Origin: Bacteroidales bacterium UBA6229
GTDB lineage: Bacteria; Bacteroidota; Bacteroidia; Bacteroidales; F082
Assembly (NCBI GenBank): GCA_002440975.1
Contig: DJWN01000072.1
Location: 1 to 23,523, forward strand
Reading direction: 5' to 3'
DNA length: 23,523 nt
Position numbers and translations under genes: made by a program. The notes under the pieces were generated by a model. It was given only the letters and a program-made list of their open reading frames with translations. It ran no database searches and was not told the DNA's origin. Position 1 is the stretch's first letter; each line of letters begins with the position of its first letter. This document shows positions 8,197 to 15,729 of this stretch, piece by piece.

Positions 8197-9636
8197 TTAT
8201 GATTTTAATGCTGCGCCATTGAGTGGCAACCGGATAAAAAATGTCGATCCTTTTTTAAGTTCACTGTTCAAATTGATTGTTCCGCCATGCTGTTCCACAA
8301 CGCCTTTTACATAACTAAGCCCTAATCCAAAGCCTTTCACATTGTGTATATTGCCTGTGGGGATGCGGTATAATTTTTCAAAGATACGCTTTTGATTGGC
8401 TTTGCTGATACCCGGGCCATTATCCTGCACACTGATCTCGATGGCATGAGGGATATTGCGTGAACGAACCTGAATATGGGGTTTGCTTTCGGTATATTTG
8501 ATCGCATTATCAAGGAGGTTCAAAACCACATTTTTCAGGTGAACCTTGTCGCCCTCAACCAAAGTGGTTTCTGCACCAAGATCAGTATAAATTTCACCCA
8601 GCTTTTGATCAGCCTGCAATTTTTTTGATCTCACGGCATCCATTACAATCTCATGCAGATCAACGGATTCCTTATGCAAACGCAACTCGCCCTTTTCCAT
8701 CACTGCCGATTGCAGAATGCGTTCGGCCATAGTGCCCAGCCTTCTGTTTTCCTCGTTAATCATGCTGATGTAGGTAGAATACAAATCTTCTGATTTGGCT
8801 ACATCACGATCGCGCAAAGCCTCACAAGCCAAGCCAATCGTGGCAATTGGAGTTTTGAATTCGTGCGTCATATTGTTTACAAAATCACTCTTCATCTCCG
8901 AGAGTTTCTTCTGACGAAAAATGGTGAAGATGGTGGCCGAAAAACTCAAGATAATAATCAAAATCAACAAGCCTGAAATGCCCAATAAGTCCCAAAGCTG
9001 ACTCATCAAAAAGCGTTTCTCGTTAGGAAAATACATCAGCAATTGCTGGGCTTTTCTGGGGCTGGCGAGGGTAGGATAAAGCTCAAAAGCAAAGCCTTCG
9101 GTGAGTAGTTGCTGCGGATAGCGACCACTTTTTTGAATCAGCATGGCGTTGCGGGCCGGGCTGTAAATCCCAAACTCATAAGTAGTATTAATACCGTGCC
9201 GGTTGAGCTCTGTTCTGATCATCGAATCAACTCGTACAGGATCCAATTCATTCCCTGCGGAAGAGGCCTGCCGATAACCTAAAATCATGTCCTGTATCAT
9301 GTCCTGAGCAATCACGGTTTTCCGCAGAAAAGCCTGATACTCAGCAATCGTCATAGGATTCTGTAGTTCGCTCATTAGGCTATGACTTACCGAATCATAA
9401 GCCGAAAGGATATTGGCGCGCCGGTTCATCAGCTGCAGCTGCCGCTGAAACTGCCGCTGCATCTCCTCCTTTTCGAGCGTGACCACAACGTGCGAAATAG
9501 CCTGATTCACATCGCGTACAAAGGTGGCTTCCTTTACTTTAACAGCATCGCCAATCCAATACACCTGTATGCCCATCAACCCAATCAGCGCGATGGTCAT
9601 CACAACAATAATTCCGGCTATCAGCTGTTTATTCAT
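8197..9636 (-). CDS. Membrane sensor histidine kinase
   Basis: A 479-residue kinase paired with the response regulator. Transmembrane helix 1 covers about residues 5-27. An extracytoplasmic sensor region without an obvious known domain covers about 28-213, and transmembrane helix 2 about 218-241. The dimerisation/phospho-acceptor helix contains MTHEFKTPIATIG with H258. The ATPase domain has N373/N377 (LNLLDNAIKY), the G1 box DNGPGI at 405-410 and the G2 box GFGLGL at 435-440. There is no HAMP domain. The signal cannot be read from the sequence. A -7 box (9641-9648) lies only about 5 bp before this ATG, so either the mRNA is nearly leaderless or translation starts at Met13 (codon at 9600). Confidence 0.92.
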   Translation of the reverse strand: MNKQLIAGIIVVMTIALIGLMGIQVYWIGDAVKVKEATFVRDVNQAISHVVVTLEKEEMQRQFQRQLQLMNRRANILSAYDSVSHSLMSELQNPMTIAEYQAFLRKTVIAQDMIQDMILGYRQASSAGNELDPVRVDSMIRTELNRHGINTTYEFGIYSPARNAMLIQKSGRYPQQLLTEGFAFELYPTLASPRKAQQLLMYFPNEKRFLMSQLWDLLGISGLLILIIILSFSATIFTIFRQKKLSEMKSDFVNNMTHEFKTPIATIGLACEALRDRDVAKSEDLYSTYISMINEENRRLGTMAERILQSAVMEKGELRLHKESVDLHEIVMDAVRSKKLQADQKLGEIYTDLGAETTLVEGDKVHLKNVVLNLLDNAIKYTESKPHIQVRSRNIPHAIEISVQDNGPGISKANQKRIFEKLYRIPTGNIHNVKGFGLGLSYVKGVVEQHGGTINLNSELKKGSTFFIRLPLNGAALKS

Positions 9637-9640
9637 AAAG

Positions 9641-9648
9641 CAAAATTA
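9641..9648 (-). promoter_or_regulatory. -7 box for the two-component operon
   Basis: On the minus strand this reads TAATTTTG, a full TAnnTTTG match. It lies immediately before the kinase ATG and about 30 bp from the phased TTAACA repeats. No -33 TTTG is visible, which would suit activator-dependent transcription. Confidence 0.45.
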
Positions 9649-9677
9649 GCGCATTCATCTGCATGAATAACAGACCA

Positions 9678-9717
9678 TTAACAATTGTTAACAACTGTTA
9701 GATTTCATTAACACCCC
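9678..9717. promoter_or_regulatory. Four 10-bp-phased direct repeats, candidate response-regulator box
   Basis: TTAACA occurs at 9678, 9688 and 9708, and a related TTAGAT at 9698, so four half-sites are spaced exactly 10 bp apart. Repeats phased by 10-11 bp are the usual binding pattern of OmpR/PhoB-family regulators, and one is encoded just downstream of the kinase. The array is well placed for two divergent promoters: about 30 bp upstream of the kinase -7 box (minus strand) and 17 bp upstream of the -7 box of the candidate small RNA (plus strand). The first two units also form the perfect 14-bp palindrome TTAACAATTGTTAA. Binding is inferred, not shown. Confidence 0.55.
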
Positions 9718-9734
9718 ATCGGATTTTTTTGATA

Positions 9735-9742
9735 TATTTTTG
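9735..9742 (+). promoter_or_regulatory. -7 box for the candidate small RNA
   Basis: TATTTTTG matches TAnnTTTG. Transcription would start near 9748. There is no protein-coding frame between this point and the terminator at 9842-9872. A second TAnnTTTG match (TAATTTTG) lies at 9766-9773. Confidence 0.5.
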
Positions 9743-9747
9743 CATCA

Positions 9748-9872
9748 GTTCTTAACAATCCCATGTAATTTTGGTTTACCAAGAATTTATGTAATACATT
9801 GTGCGTAAAAAGGGTTTCATAAATTTTGGTTTTTGGTTCAGAGAGGCGGAGTGGTTCCCGCCTCTTTTTTTT
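9748..9872 (+). ncRNA. Candidate small non-coding RNA, about 125 nt
   Basis: The interval is bounded by a TAnnTTTG promoter and a strong intrinsic terminator and contains no usable open frame; both ATGs near 9763 and 9790 are followed at once by TAA. Two short hairpins can form inside it: TTTTGG/CCAAGA around the loop TTTA at 9769-9784, and ATGT/ACAT near 9789-9799. The terminator cannot belong to a neighbouring protein gene, because the kinase runs the other way and Fic starts downstream. The RNA does not match a class I can name. Both ends are predicted, not mapped. Confidence 0.5.
9842..9872 (+). terminator. Strong intrinsic terminator
   Basis: A perfect 8-bp GC-rich stem, AGAGGCGG / CCGCCTCT, has an 8-nt loop and is followed directly by a run of T through 9872. 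It is the clearest terminator in the window. Confidence 0.85.
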
Positions 9873-9921
9873 GTCCCAATCAGCCTACTCAAAACAACCG
9901 CTTAGACTGTGCTAAAAAACG

Positions 9922-9929
9922 TACTTTTG
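9922..9929 (+). promoter_or_regulatory. -7 box for the Fic gene
   Basis: TACTTTTG, a full TAnnTTTG match. It ends one base before the ATG at 9931, so that ATG would lie upstream of the transcription start. The next in-frame ATG at 9949 is therefore preferred. Confidence 0.55.
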
Positions 9930-9948
9930 TATGCATAAGCATCAGATT

Positions 9949-10719
9949 ATGAGAATTACTAACCGGAGATACCTTGACCTCTACAAAAATCAAATCGGAG
10001 ATCAGATTCCGCAATTAATCAGCGATTTTAATTTTACGGAAAAGCGCAATCTGTTTCAGTATCTTACTAAGGCATCAGCTGTATATTCCTCTAATATTGA
10101 AGGCAATAGCATTGATTTTAATTCCTTTATGAATTATGAAATGAATAAAGAAAAATTCAAAGCAGGAAAAGAAATCGAGGAAATAGAGAATCTCATTGAA
10201 GCATATGAATATGCCCAAAACAATAAATTGAACGAAACAAATCTGCTTCACTGTCACAAAATTTTTTCTGACACCCTGCTAATCAGAAGCAAAAGAGGGA
10301 AATACCGAACTGAGCCCGTTGGGGTTTTCGGGAAAACCGGACTGGTATATTTAGCCATTGAACCTGAGTTTATTACACAGGAAATGAAAGTTTTTTTTAG
10401 TGATTTGGAAACTTTGCTGCGAAGCCCATTAAATGAAACAGAGGTATTTTATTTTGCATCGCTCATTCATCTACGCTTCGTACACATCCATCCTTTTCGT
10501 GACGGTAATGGCAGGGCAGCCCGTCTGCTCGAAAAGTGGTTTATTGCCGAAAAATCAGGACGGGATTTCTGGATGATTCCTTCAGAAGAGTATTACAAAA
10601 AACATCAGGATTATTATTTTGAGACGATAAATCTTGGCGTTAATTTTTATGAGTTGGACTATGATTCATGTATCAACTTTCTGAAAATGCTCCCAGCCTG
10701 TTTGAAAGAAACGTTCTGA
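9949..10719 (+). CDS. Fic family protein (predicted AMP-transferase)
   Basis: A 256-residue cytoplasmic Fic protein. Fic enzymes transfer AMP or related groups to target hydroxyls. The catalytic loop HPFRDGNGRAAR at 181-192 is complete (H181, F183, D185, G186-N187-G188-R189, R192). An N-terminal inhibitory helix motif of the (S/T)xxxE(G/N) type is present as SSNIEGN at 47-53, with E51 as the expected self-inhibitory glutamate. This marks a class II Fic protein, autoinhibited within the same chain and needing no separate antitoxin. No antitoxin-like gene lies beside it. A flap segment (RGKYRTEPVGVFG, from about 116) and a helical C-terminal part are present, but no winged-helix domain. The target is unknown. 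I chose the ATG at 9949 because the promoter box abuts the earlier ATG at 9931. Confidence 0.88.
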   Translation: MRITNRRYLDLYKNQIGDQIPQLISDFNFTEKRNLFQYLTKASAVYSSNIEGNSIDFNSFMNYEMNKEKFKAGKEIEEIENLIEAYEYAQNNKLNETNLLHCHKIFSDTLLIRSKRGKYRTEPVGVFGKTGLVYLAIEPEFITQEMKVFFSDLETLLRSPLNETEVFYFASLIHLRFVHIHPFRDGNGRAARLLEKWFIAEKSGRDFWMIPSEEYYKKHQDYYFETINLGVNFYELDYDSCINFLKMLPACLKETF

Positions 10720-10842
10720 TTCACTTCATCACTACAATTTCACTGCATGTAAAAATATTTCATTCTTAGCAAGAAGCCAGAAAAGAACTTACTGCATCAT
10801 TTGGTAGCAGTTTTTGCTTCAAAGGGAAATGACATTAATTCG

Positions 10843-10850
10843 TATTTTCG
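10843..10850 (+). promoter_or_regulatory. Weak -7 box for pgi
   Basis: TATTTTCG differs from TAnnTTTG at one position and lies 30 bp before the pgi start codon. A TTTG at 10813-10816 is a possible -33 element, but its spacing of 26 bp is longer than usual. Confidence 0.3.
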
Positions 10851-10880
10851 CAGGCAATAACTCGCCCTAAAATCATCAAT

Positions 10881-12227
10881 ATGATCAATCTAAAACTTGA
10901 ACTGGATCAGCTTTACAACTTTGTTTCCAAAGAAGAACTCAATGCCTTCGATCGTCAGGTGATCTCTGCCTATCGCAAGATTTACAATAAAACCGGAGCT
11001 GGAAACGATTTCCTGGGCTGGGTTGACCTTCCTTCGTCCACCCCGGATGATTTGCTCGACCAAATCAGTGCTCATGCAAAAAGCTTACAAACCAAATCGG
11101 AAGTGTTTGTTGTGATTGGTATCGGCGGCTCCTACCTGGGTGCGCGCGCTGTGATTGAATCCCTGAACAGTTATTTCGCCACAAAAAAAGATACCCCACA
11201 AATCATTTATGCCGGTCATCACATCAGTGAGGATTACCTGGCCGAATTGCTGGATTATCTCAATAACAAAGACTACAGCATGGCCGTAATTAGCAAGTCG
11301 GGTACAACAACAGAGCCTGCGATTGCTTTCCGGATGCTGCGTACCCATATCGAACAAAAATATGGAGTGGAAGAAGCCCGCAAACGCATTGTAGCCATCA
11401 CCGATAAATCGCGCGGTGCCCTCAAGCTGCTTGCCGACAGCGAAGGCTACACCAGCTATGTGGTTCCTGATGATGTGGGAGGGCGCTATTCGGTACTCAC
11501 TCCCGTGGGTTTGCTGCCTATTGCCATGGCCGGAATCAACATCCATGAGCTGATAGCCGGAGCCCGCAAAATGGAAGCCATGAGTCGGGCCGTGCAAAAG
11601 ATTCACGGCAATCCTATCGCTCAATATGCTGCTGCCCGGCAGGCTTTGTATCAGAAGGGCAAGACCAATGAGATTATGGTCAATTATGAGCCTAAGCTAT
11701 TCTATTTCAGTGAGTGGTGGAAACAACTCTATGGCGAAAGCGAAGGCAAAAACCAAAAAGGTATCTTCCCTGCATCGGTTGGTTTTACTACCGATCTGCA
11801 TTCGATGGGGCAGTATATTCAGGACGGTTTGCGCAAGCTTTTTGAAACGGTGATCTCTGTTGAAAAACCTAAACATGAGTTGCGCATCCCGCAAGCAGAT
11901 TCTGATCTGGATCAACTGAATTATATTGCCGGCAAACGCCTTTCGGAAGTCAACCTGATGGCTGAACTGGGCACTACGCTGGCCCATGTGGATGGTGGCG
12001 TGCCAAACCTCCGCATCCGGATTCCCGAAGTATCGGAAGATATACTCGGACAACTGATTTATTTCTTCGAGATGGCCTGCGCGTTAAGTGGATATATGCT
12101 CGAGGTGAATCCTTTTGATCAGCCCGGCGTGGAAGCCTACAAAAAGAATATGTTTGCCCTGCTCGGAAAAAAAGGCTTCGAAAACCAAACCGCTGAGCTA
12201 AAACAAAGGCTGCAACAAAAAAAGTAA
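10881..12227 (+). CDS. pgi: Glucose-6-phosphate isomerase
   Basis: Interconverts glucose 6-phosphate and fructose 6-phosphate in glycolysis and gluconeogenesis, in the cytoplasm. At 448 residues it is the short form found in Bacillota and Bacteroidota rather than the 550-residue E. coli form. Visible motifs are the sugar-phosphate-binding loop SKSGTTTEPA at 138-147, the signature DDVGGRYSVLTPVG (about 197-210), the catalytic region YGESEGK at 284-290 with the likely base E288, and DLHSMGQ near 305-311. The start at 10881 is the first residue of the family. The next gene begins 4 bp after the stop codon, so pgi, the DUF6265 lipoprotein and the nitroreductase probably form one transcript, though no functional link among them is evident. 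Confidence 0.96.
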   Translation: MINLKLELDQLYNFVSKEELNAFDRQVISAYRKIYNKTGAGNDFLGWVDLPSSTPDDLLDQISAHAKSLQTKSEVFVVIGIGGSYLGARAVIESLNSYFATKKDTPQIIYAGHHISEDYLAELLDYLNNKDYSMAVISKSGTTTEPAIAFRMLRTHIEQKYGVEEARKRIVAITDKSRGALKLLADSEGYTSYVVPDDVGGRYSVLTPVGLLPIAMAGINIHELIAGARKMEAMSRAVQKIHGNPIAQYAAARQALYQKGKTNEIMVNYEPKLFYFSEWWKQLYGESEGKNQKGIFPASVGFTTDLHSMGQYIQDGLRKLFETVISVEKPKHELRIPQADSDLDQLNYIAGKRLSEVNLMAELGTTLAHVDGGVPNLRIRIPEVSEDILGQLIYFFEMACALSGYMLEVNPFDQPGVEAYKKNMFALLGKKGFENQTAELKQRLQQKK

Positions 12228-12231
12228 ACAC

Positions 12232-12699
12232 ATGAGATACAGTCCTGCTTTTAGGCTTTTCTTCATGATTTTTACGTTGGTATTTTTACAAAGTTGTAAT
12301 AGACCCTCATACAGTTTATTTGATTTGGAGGGCGTTTGGAAAACCGAACAGGGTCCGCTTTTTTATGAGCAATGGACTTTGATGGCCGACTCAAGTCTGG
12401 CTGGAAAGGGTTTTACGCTTAAAGGAAATGACAGCCTGATACTGGAAACAATGCGATTGAGTAAAAAAGAAGGAAATTGGGTTTATGAAGCACTGGCCTC
12501 CGGACAAAACGATGGACAAATTATAGCTTTCCCCTTGAAAGAAAAATCAGGCAACAGCTGGATTTTCGAAAACCTTTCACACGACTATCCGAACCGTATC
12601 ATTTATTCCTTTGAAAACGACAGCATCCTCACGGCCAGAACCGAAAACACAGCCGGTAACAAGGTGCAGGATTTTCACTTTAAACGAATAAAGCCATGA
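12232..12699 (+). CDS. DUF6265-like lipoprotein
   Basis: A 155-residue exported lipoprotein with lipobox LQSC (Cys22). The mature part looks like a small beta-barrel of the DUF6265 type. It begins LFDLEGVWKTEQG and has FYEQWTLMADSSLAGKG, then the family's characteristic WIFENLSHDYPNRIIYSF near 104-121. The function of this family is unknown. The gene starts 4 bp after pgi and its stop overlaps the nitroreductase start by ATGA, so it is translationally coupled. The DUF assignment is from memory of the motif pattern and is moderately sure. Confidence 0.78.
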   Translation: MRYSPAFRLFFMIFTLVFLQSCNRPSYSLFDLEGVWKTEQGPLFYEQWTLMADSSLAGKGFTLKGNDSLILETMRLSKKEGNWVYEALASGQNDGQIIAFPLKEKSGNSWIFENLSHDYPNRIIYSFENDSILTARTENTAGNKVQDFHFKRIKP

Positions 12700-13250
12700 A
12701 GTTTCAGGATTTGATTCTTGAGCGACAGAGTGTGCGAAAATACCAGGCCAAAGCGGTTGAGGAAGAAAAGCTGAGGCTTTGCCTCGAAGCTGCCCGTCTG
12801 GCACCATCGGCCAGCAACAGCCAGCCCTGGACTTTTGTGGTGGTGAATGATCATGAATTACTAAAACAACTTGCACCCCTCAGCAGCGGGCCGCTCAAAA
12901 CCTTCAATCTGTTTGTAGATCAGGCTCCTGTTGTGGTTGCCCTGGTATTGGAAAAACCAAAACTGCTCACCGAACTGGGGGGTCGGCTCAAAAAGAAGGA
13001 GTTTCCGCTGATGGATATCGGCATTGCCGCCGAACATTTTTGTCTGCAAGCCACCGAACTTGGACTGGGAACTTGCATGCTGGGCTGGTTTGATGAATCC
13101 GGCATTAAAAAACTATTGCAAATACCCAAAAATAAAAGCCTGGCACTTTTAATCACACTGGGCTACCCGCCCGAAGCGTATCGCCAAAGACAGAAAATCA
13201 GAAAAAACTTTGAGGAGGTGGTGAGGTTTAATGGGTATAGCACTGGTTGA
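12696..13250 (+). CDS. Nitroreductase family protein
   Basis: A 184-residue FMN-dependent oxidoreductase of the nitroreductase superfamily, cytoplasmic. The FMN phosphate-binding start RQSVRKYQ is at 10-17. PSASNSQPW at 37-45 is the usual second FMN contact. The C-terminal region has GIAAEHFCLQATELGLGTCM and ends with the ITLGYPPE motif, which contacts the cofactor. The physiological electron acceptor cannot be told from sequence; the family includes quinone, nitroaromatic and flavin reductases. It overlaps the preceding lipoprotein gene by 4 bp, which suggests coupled expression. Confidence 0.9.
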   Translation: MKFQDLILERQSVRKYQAKAVEEEKLRLCLEAARLAPSASNSQPWTFVVVNDHELLKQLAPLSSGPLKTFNLFVDQAPVVVALVLEKPKLLTELGGRLKKKEFPLMDIGIAAEHFCLQATELGLGTCMLGWFDESGIKKLLQIPKNKSLALLITLGYPPEAYRQRQKIRKNFEEVVRFNGYSTG

Positions 13251-13300
13251 AATCATCGAATAAATGAACAATTTATGAGTAACTGCAATTGTGTATGGCA

Positions 13301-13340
13301 GAACAATTCACTTTCAGGATAATCTTTTTTATCATTGTTC
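13301..13340. terminator. Possible bidirectional terminator between nitroreductase and rhuM
   Basis: GAACAAT at 13301-13307 can pair with ATTGTTC at 13334-13340, and an inner GATAA/TTATC pair brackets a run of T. The hairpin lies between two convergent genes and its right arm touches the rhuM stop codon. The stem is AT-rich and lacks a clean trailing T run, so this is a weak call. Confidence 0.25.
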
Positions 13341-14346
13341 AAAACATTTTCAATTTCTTAATATCCGCTTCGATTTCCTTTAAACTCTGCTCTTTTTCAA
13401 GTTTCTTTTGTTCTTCTTTAAACTTTTTATATTCATCATCTGATTTTTCTAATGCCATTTGATGACTAATTTTTCCTGCGTGAGTGAGCAATTCCCGACC
13501 ATTCATTTTCAATATTCCGTCCAAGCGTTCAATCCAGTCGTTCATATACATTGGGGTTTGTTGTTGTGCCATTGTTTCGGCAAAAGCCAAATACTGCTCT
13601 ACCAACAAGCCTAAAAGTTTCATTTCATCTTCATTCAAATAGTTTTTGGCTATACTCACTTCGGCTTTTTTAATGGAAGCAACTTGCTTTTTGTCATAAG
13701 ACAGCATACCCATCAAAGGCAAACTGGCATCCACCCGCCGATAAACCAATTCGGCTGCGGTTTGCTGGCTGATTGCCCAAAGCAATTTATTCTGTACTAT
13801 TTTGAAAAATTCAATGGTTTTTTCATCTTTCGGGTCATAGTCTAAACTGGTGGCATAGATGTCTTTTATTTTTTGGTAAAAGAATTTCTCTGACAGGCGT
13901 ATTTCCCGAATACGGTCTTGCAGTTCGTTAAAATAGTTCATTGAACTACCCGATTTAAAACGTTCATCATTGAGCGCAAAGCCTTTAATGATGTACTCCT
14001 TTAATCGCTGCGTTGCCCATATACGGAATTGCGTTCCTTGCATTGATTTTACCCTATAGCCGACCGATATAATGACATCTAAATTGTAGCCTTTTACTTC
14101 ATGCTCTTGCGTTTTGCCCGGAATAGCTCCATGTTGAGTGGTTGTCCGGAAATTCCGGACTACCATATTTTCGTCCAGTTCTCCTTCATTAAAAATATTT
14201 CTGATATGCTCTGAAATAGTGCGCTTGTTCTTTCCGAACAATTGTGCCATTTGAGTTTGGTTAAGCCAAACAGTTTCTTCTTCCAATCGTACATCAATTT
14301 TGATGTTGCCGTCTTGGTTTTTGTATATGAGAATTTCGCTGGTCAT
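13339..14346 (-). CDS. rhuM: RhuM family (virulence RhuM-like) protein
   Basis: A 335-residue protein matching the RhuM family first noted on a Salmonella pathogenicity island and now widespread on accessory DNA. The N-terminal part has a helix-turn-helix-like stretch, VWLNQTQMAQLFGKNKRTIS, followed by EHIRNIFNEGEL. The middle has the family core: VKGYNLDVIISVGYRVKS, then FRIWATQRLKEYIIKGFALN. The C-terminal 60 residues are charged and coiled-coil-like (KFKEEQKKLEKEQSLKEIE). Biochemical function is not established. It stands alone with no restriction or toxin partner beside it, between a housekeeping block and a decayed secreted-protein gene, which suggests it came by horizontal transfer. Confidence 0.88.
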   Translation of the reverse strand: MTSEILIYKNQDGNIKIDVRLEEETVWLNQTQMAQLFGKNKRTISEHIRNIFNEGELDENMVVRNFRTTTQHGAIPGKTQEHEVKGYNLDVIISVGYRVKSMQGTQFRIWATQRLKEYIIKGFALNDERFKSGSSMNYFNELQDRIREIRLSEKFFYQKIKDIYATSLDYDPKDEKTIEFFKIVQNKLLWAISQQTAAELVYRRVDASLPLMGMLSYDKKQVASIKKAEVSIAKNYLNEDEMKLLGLLVEQYLAFAETMAQQQTPMYMNDWIERLDGILKMNGRELLTHAGKISHQMALEKSDDEYKKFKEEQKKLEKEQSLKEIEADIKKLKMF

Positions 14347-14806
14347 AAACTATTTTTGAATTTCATTAAATATTGATTAGTAAACCCATTTCCCCTGGCA
14401 CTATCTCTTATAAAGCACCATTTTCAAAACATCTTGAAAAGCTTTATGAAGAACACTCGTAAAATCACCATCCTTCTCCTGATTATCAAGTTTAGGAAAC
14501 TCATAGTCTTTAGAGGAATTGCATATTTTCAAGGTGCAAATGCTCTAAGCATCAAGATTTCCAAGCTTTACTTTTATCCCATGTAAATGTTGTTATTATC
14601 CCAAAAAACAGCTATGTTTCTGTAGTGCCAGATGCAAAAGTGTTGCAATTAACTGGTGTATGCTTGATCCATAAAGCCAGTTGTTTGGTTATTATGGTCT
14701 AAAGGTATAAAAAAAGATTTGGGTTCCAGTAGTTAAACAGCTGCATTTTTTCATGGAAATAATTTTGACACCTTGCCGGAAACATCTTTTACCTCAGTGA
14801 GCAAAA
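14347..14806 (+). other. Gene-free stretch with traces of a decayed secreted-protein gene
   Basis: No intact gene is seen. A 46-codon frame at 14446-14586 begins MKNTRKITILLLI, which reads like the start of a signal peptide. A second frame ending at the TAA at 14700-14702 contains VNVVIIPKNSYVSVVPDAKV, plausible as coding remnant. Together with the orphan sorting domain just downstream at 14807-15064, these suggest one T9SS-secreted protein gene broken by deletions and frameshifts. The first two traces alone would be weak evidence. Confidence 0.35.
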
Positions 14807-15064
14807 ATGACTAACCCCACCATCCATCATTTCCCCAACCCGACTAACCAACAACTGGGTGCCAATTCGCGCAATTTCGATCTGCAACAAAACATCAGGA
14901 TCAGACTGTCCGATCTTTTTGGCCGCACTATCCTGCATCAGGAAGTCTCAAATTTCTCTCCTTCATTCCAGCTTGATATTTCAGGGATTGAGGAGGGTTT
15001 TTATCTCCTGTCTGTTGAGAGTGATAATCGAAAAGCAAGCTCAAAAGTGGTGATCGATCACTGA
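14807..15064 (+). pseudogene. Orphan T9SS type A C-terminal sorting domain, remnant of a secreted protein gene
   Basis: The 85-residue frame is almost wholly a type A sorting domain: FPNPTNQ near residue 9, IRIRLSDLFGRTILHQEV, LDISGIEEGFYLLSVES and the final KVVIDH. In intact proteins this domain follows a signal peptide and a large passenger and directs outer-membrane passage by the type IX system. Here there is no signal peptide and a stop codon lies in frame just upstream (14798-14800), so the piece cannot be exported and is most likely the 3' end of a broken gene. A truly expressed small protein is possible but unlikely. Confidence 0.7.
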
Positions 15065-15074
15065 GTTCTGAATT

Positions 15075-15099
15075 TGCCCTGAAAGTTTATTTTCAGGCA
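15075..15099. terminator. Hairpin between the orphan sorting domain and the sulfur operon
   Basis: TGCCCTGAA pairs with TTCAGGCA with one bulged C. It lies directly after the last gene of the minus-strand operon, whose stop is at 15103-15105, in a convergent gap. No strong T run follows on either strand, so termination efficiency is uncertain. Confidence 0.4.
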
Positions 15100-15102
15100 C
15101 CC

Positions 15103-15711
15103 TCAACAACCACCAGCAGCTGCCACCACTTTCACAGCGCCGGGCACTTCGGCTTGTTTGGCGGCTTTTTGCTGCCCGTTTCCGGTGGCCTTTAAAAACC
15201 TGCCGTAATCAAAACGGGCTTTTTCGGCATGGGCGTTGTAAAACTCAGCTTGTAATTCCTGCTCCAAAACCTGATCTGCAAAGGCAGCATCATTGGCCAA
15301 AGCAGTGATATTGGTTACGCCTTTGGCCATCAGCAGTTGCACAGCCATCAAGGCTTCCGATTCTTTATCCCCAACCACCAGCAGCTGATCTGCTTTTTTG
15401 ATGGCTTTCAGCTGATCCGAATCCAGCAGATTAGCGAAAGGAACTGTAAGCACTGAGCCAAAAGCATCCTTGCTTTTTAGGTTGCCACTCAAATCAAGCA
15501 GGGTAAATGCCTTCAGCGAATGATCGGTTTGCATGGCTTTTAACTGCTGTGGCTTTATCAGTATATTTTCGTGTGCGGTTTGTTCCAACACTGCTTCGTT
15601 AGTAAGGCTATACGAAGGTGCCAGCACCCATTGCACTAGTATCACAAATACCAGTGCCGCCACAAAAAGCAGTGCGGCATTGGCAAGCATTTTATCATTG
15701 ATTGTATTCAT
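15103..15711 (-). CDS. Membrane-anchored rhodanese-like protein lacking the catalytic cysteine, ending in Gly-Gly-Cys
   Basis: A 202-residue protein with one N-terminal transmembrane helix (about 9-31) and a soluble domain that probably faces the periplasm. Residues about 55-150 follow a rhodanese-like pattern (FTLLDLSGN, then QLLVVGDKESEALMAVQLLMAKG and VTNITALAND). The loop that should carry the catalytic Cys reads VVGDKES, so sulfur transfer by the usual mechanism is excluded. A charged helical segment and an Ala/Lys/Pro-rich linker lead to the C-terminus, ...VVAAAGGC. Cys202 is the only cysteine in the protein. It is the last gene of the six-gene operon, 18 bp after the YeeE-rhodanese fusion. 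I infer that the terminal Cys is the functional group, perhaps a sulfur carrier. I do not recognise a named family for it. Confidence 0.78.
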   Translation of the reverse strand: MNTINDKMLANAALLFVAALVFVILVQWVLAPSYSLTNEAVLEQTAHENILIKPQQLKAMQTDHSLKAFTLLDLSGNLKSKDAFGSVLTVPFANLLDSDQLKAIKKADQLLVVGDKESEALMAVQLLMAKGVTNITALANDAAFADQVLEQELQAEFYNAHAEKARFDYGRFLKATGNGQQKAAKQAEVPGAVKVVAAAGGC

Positions 15712-15729
15712 TGCAAAAGTTTTTTTATG

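Noticed and set aside
9748..9872. Known riboswitch or 6S-like RNA upstream of the Fic gene
   Set aside because: The terminator is followed by a separate Fic promoter, the interval is shorter than 6S RNA, and I see no known riboswitch core.
11974..12231. Minus-strand frame over the end of pgi
   Set aside because: It has no domain and low-complexity Arg-rich content, and it lies over well-conserved isomerase sequence.
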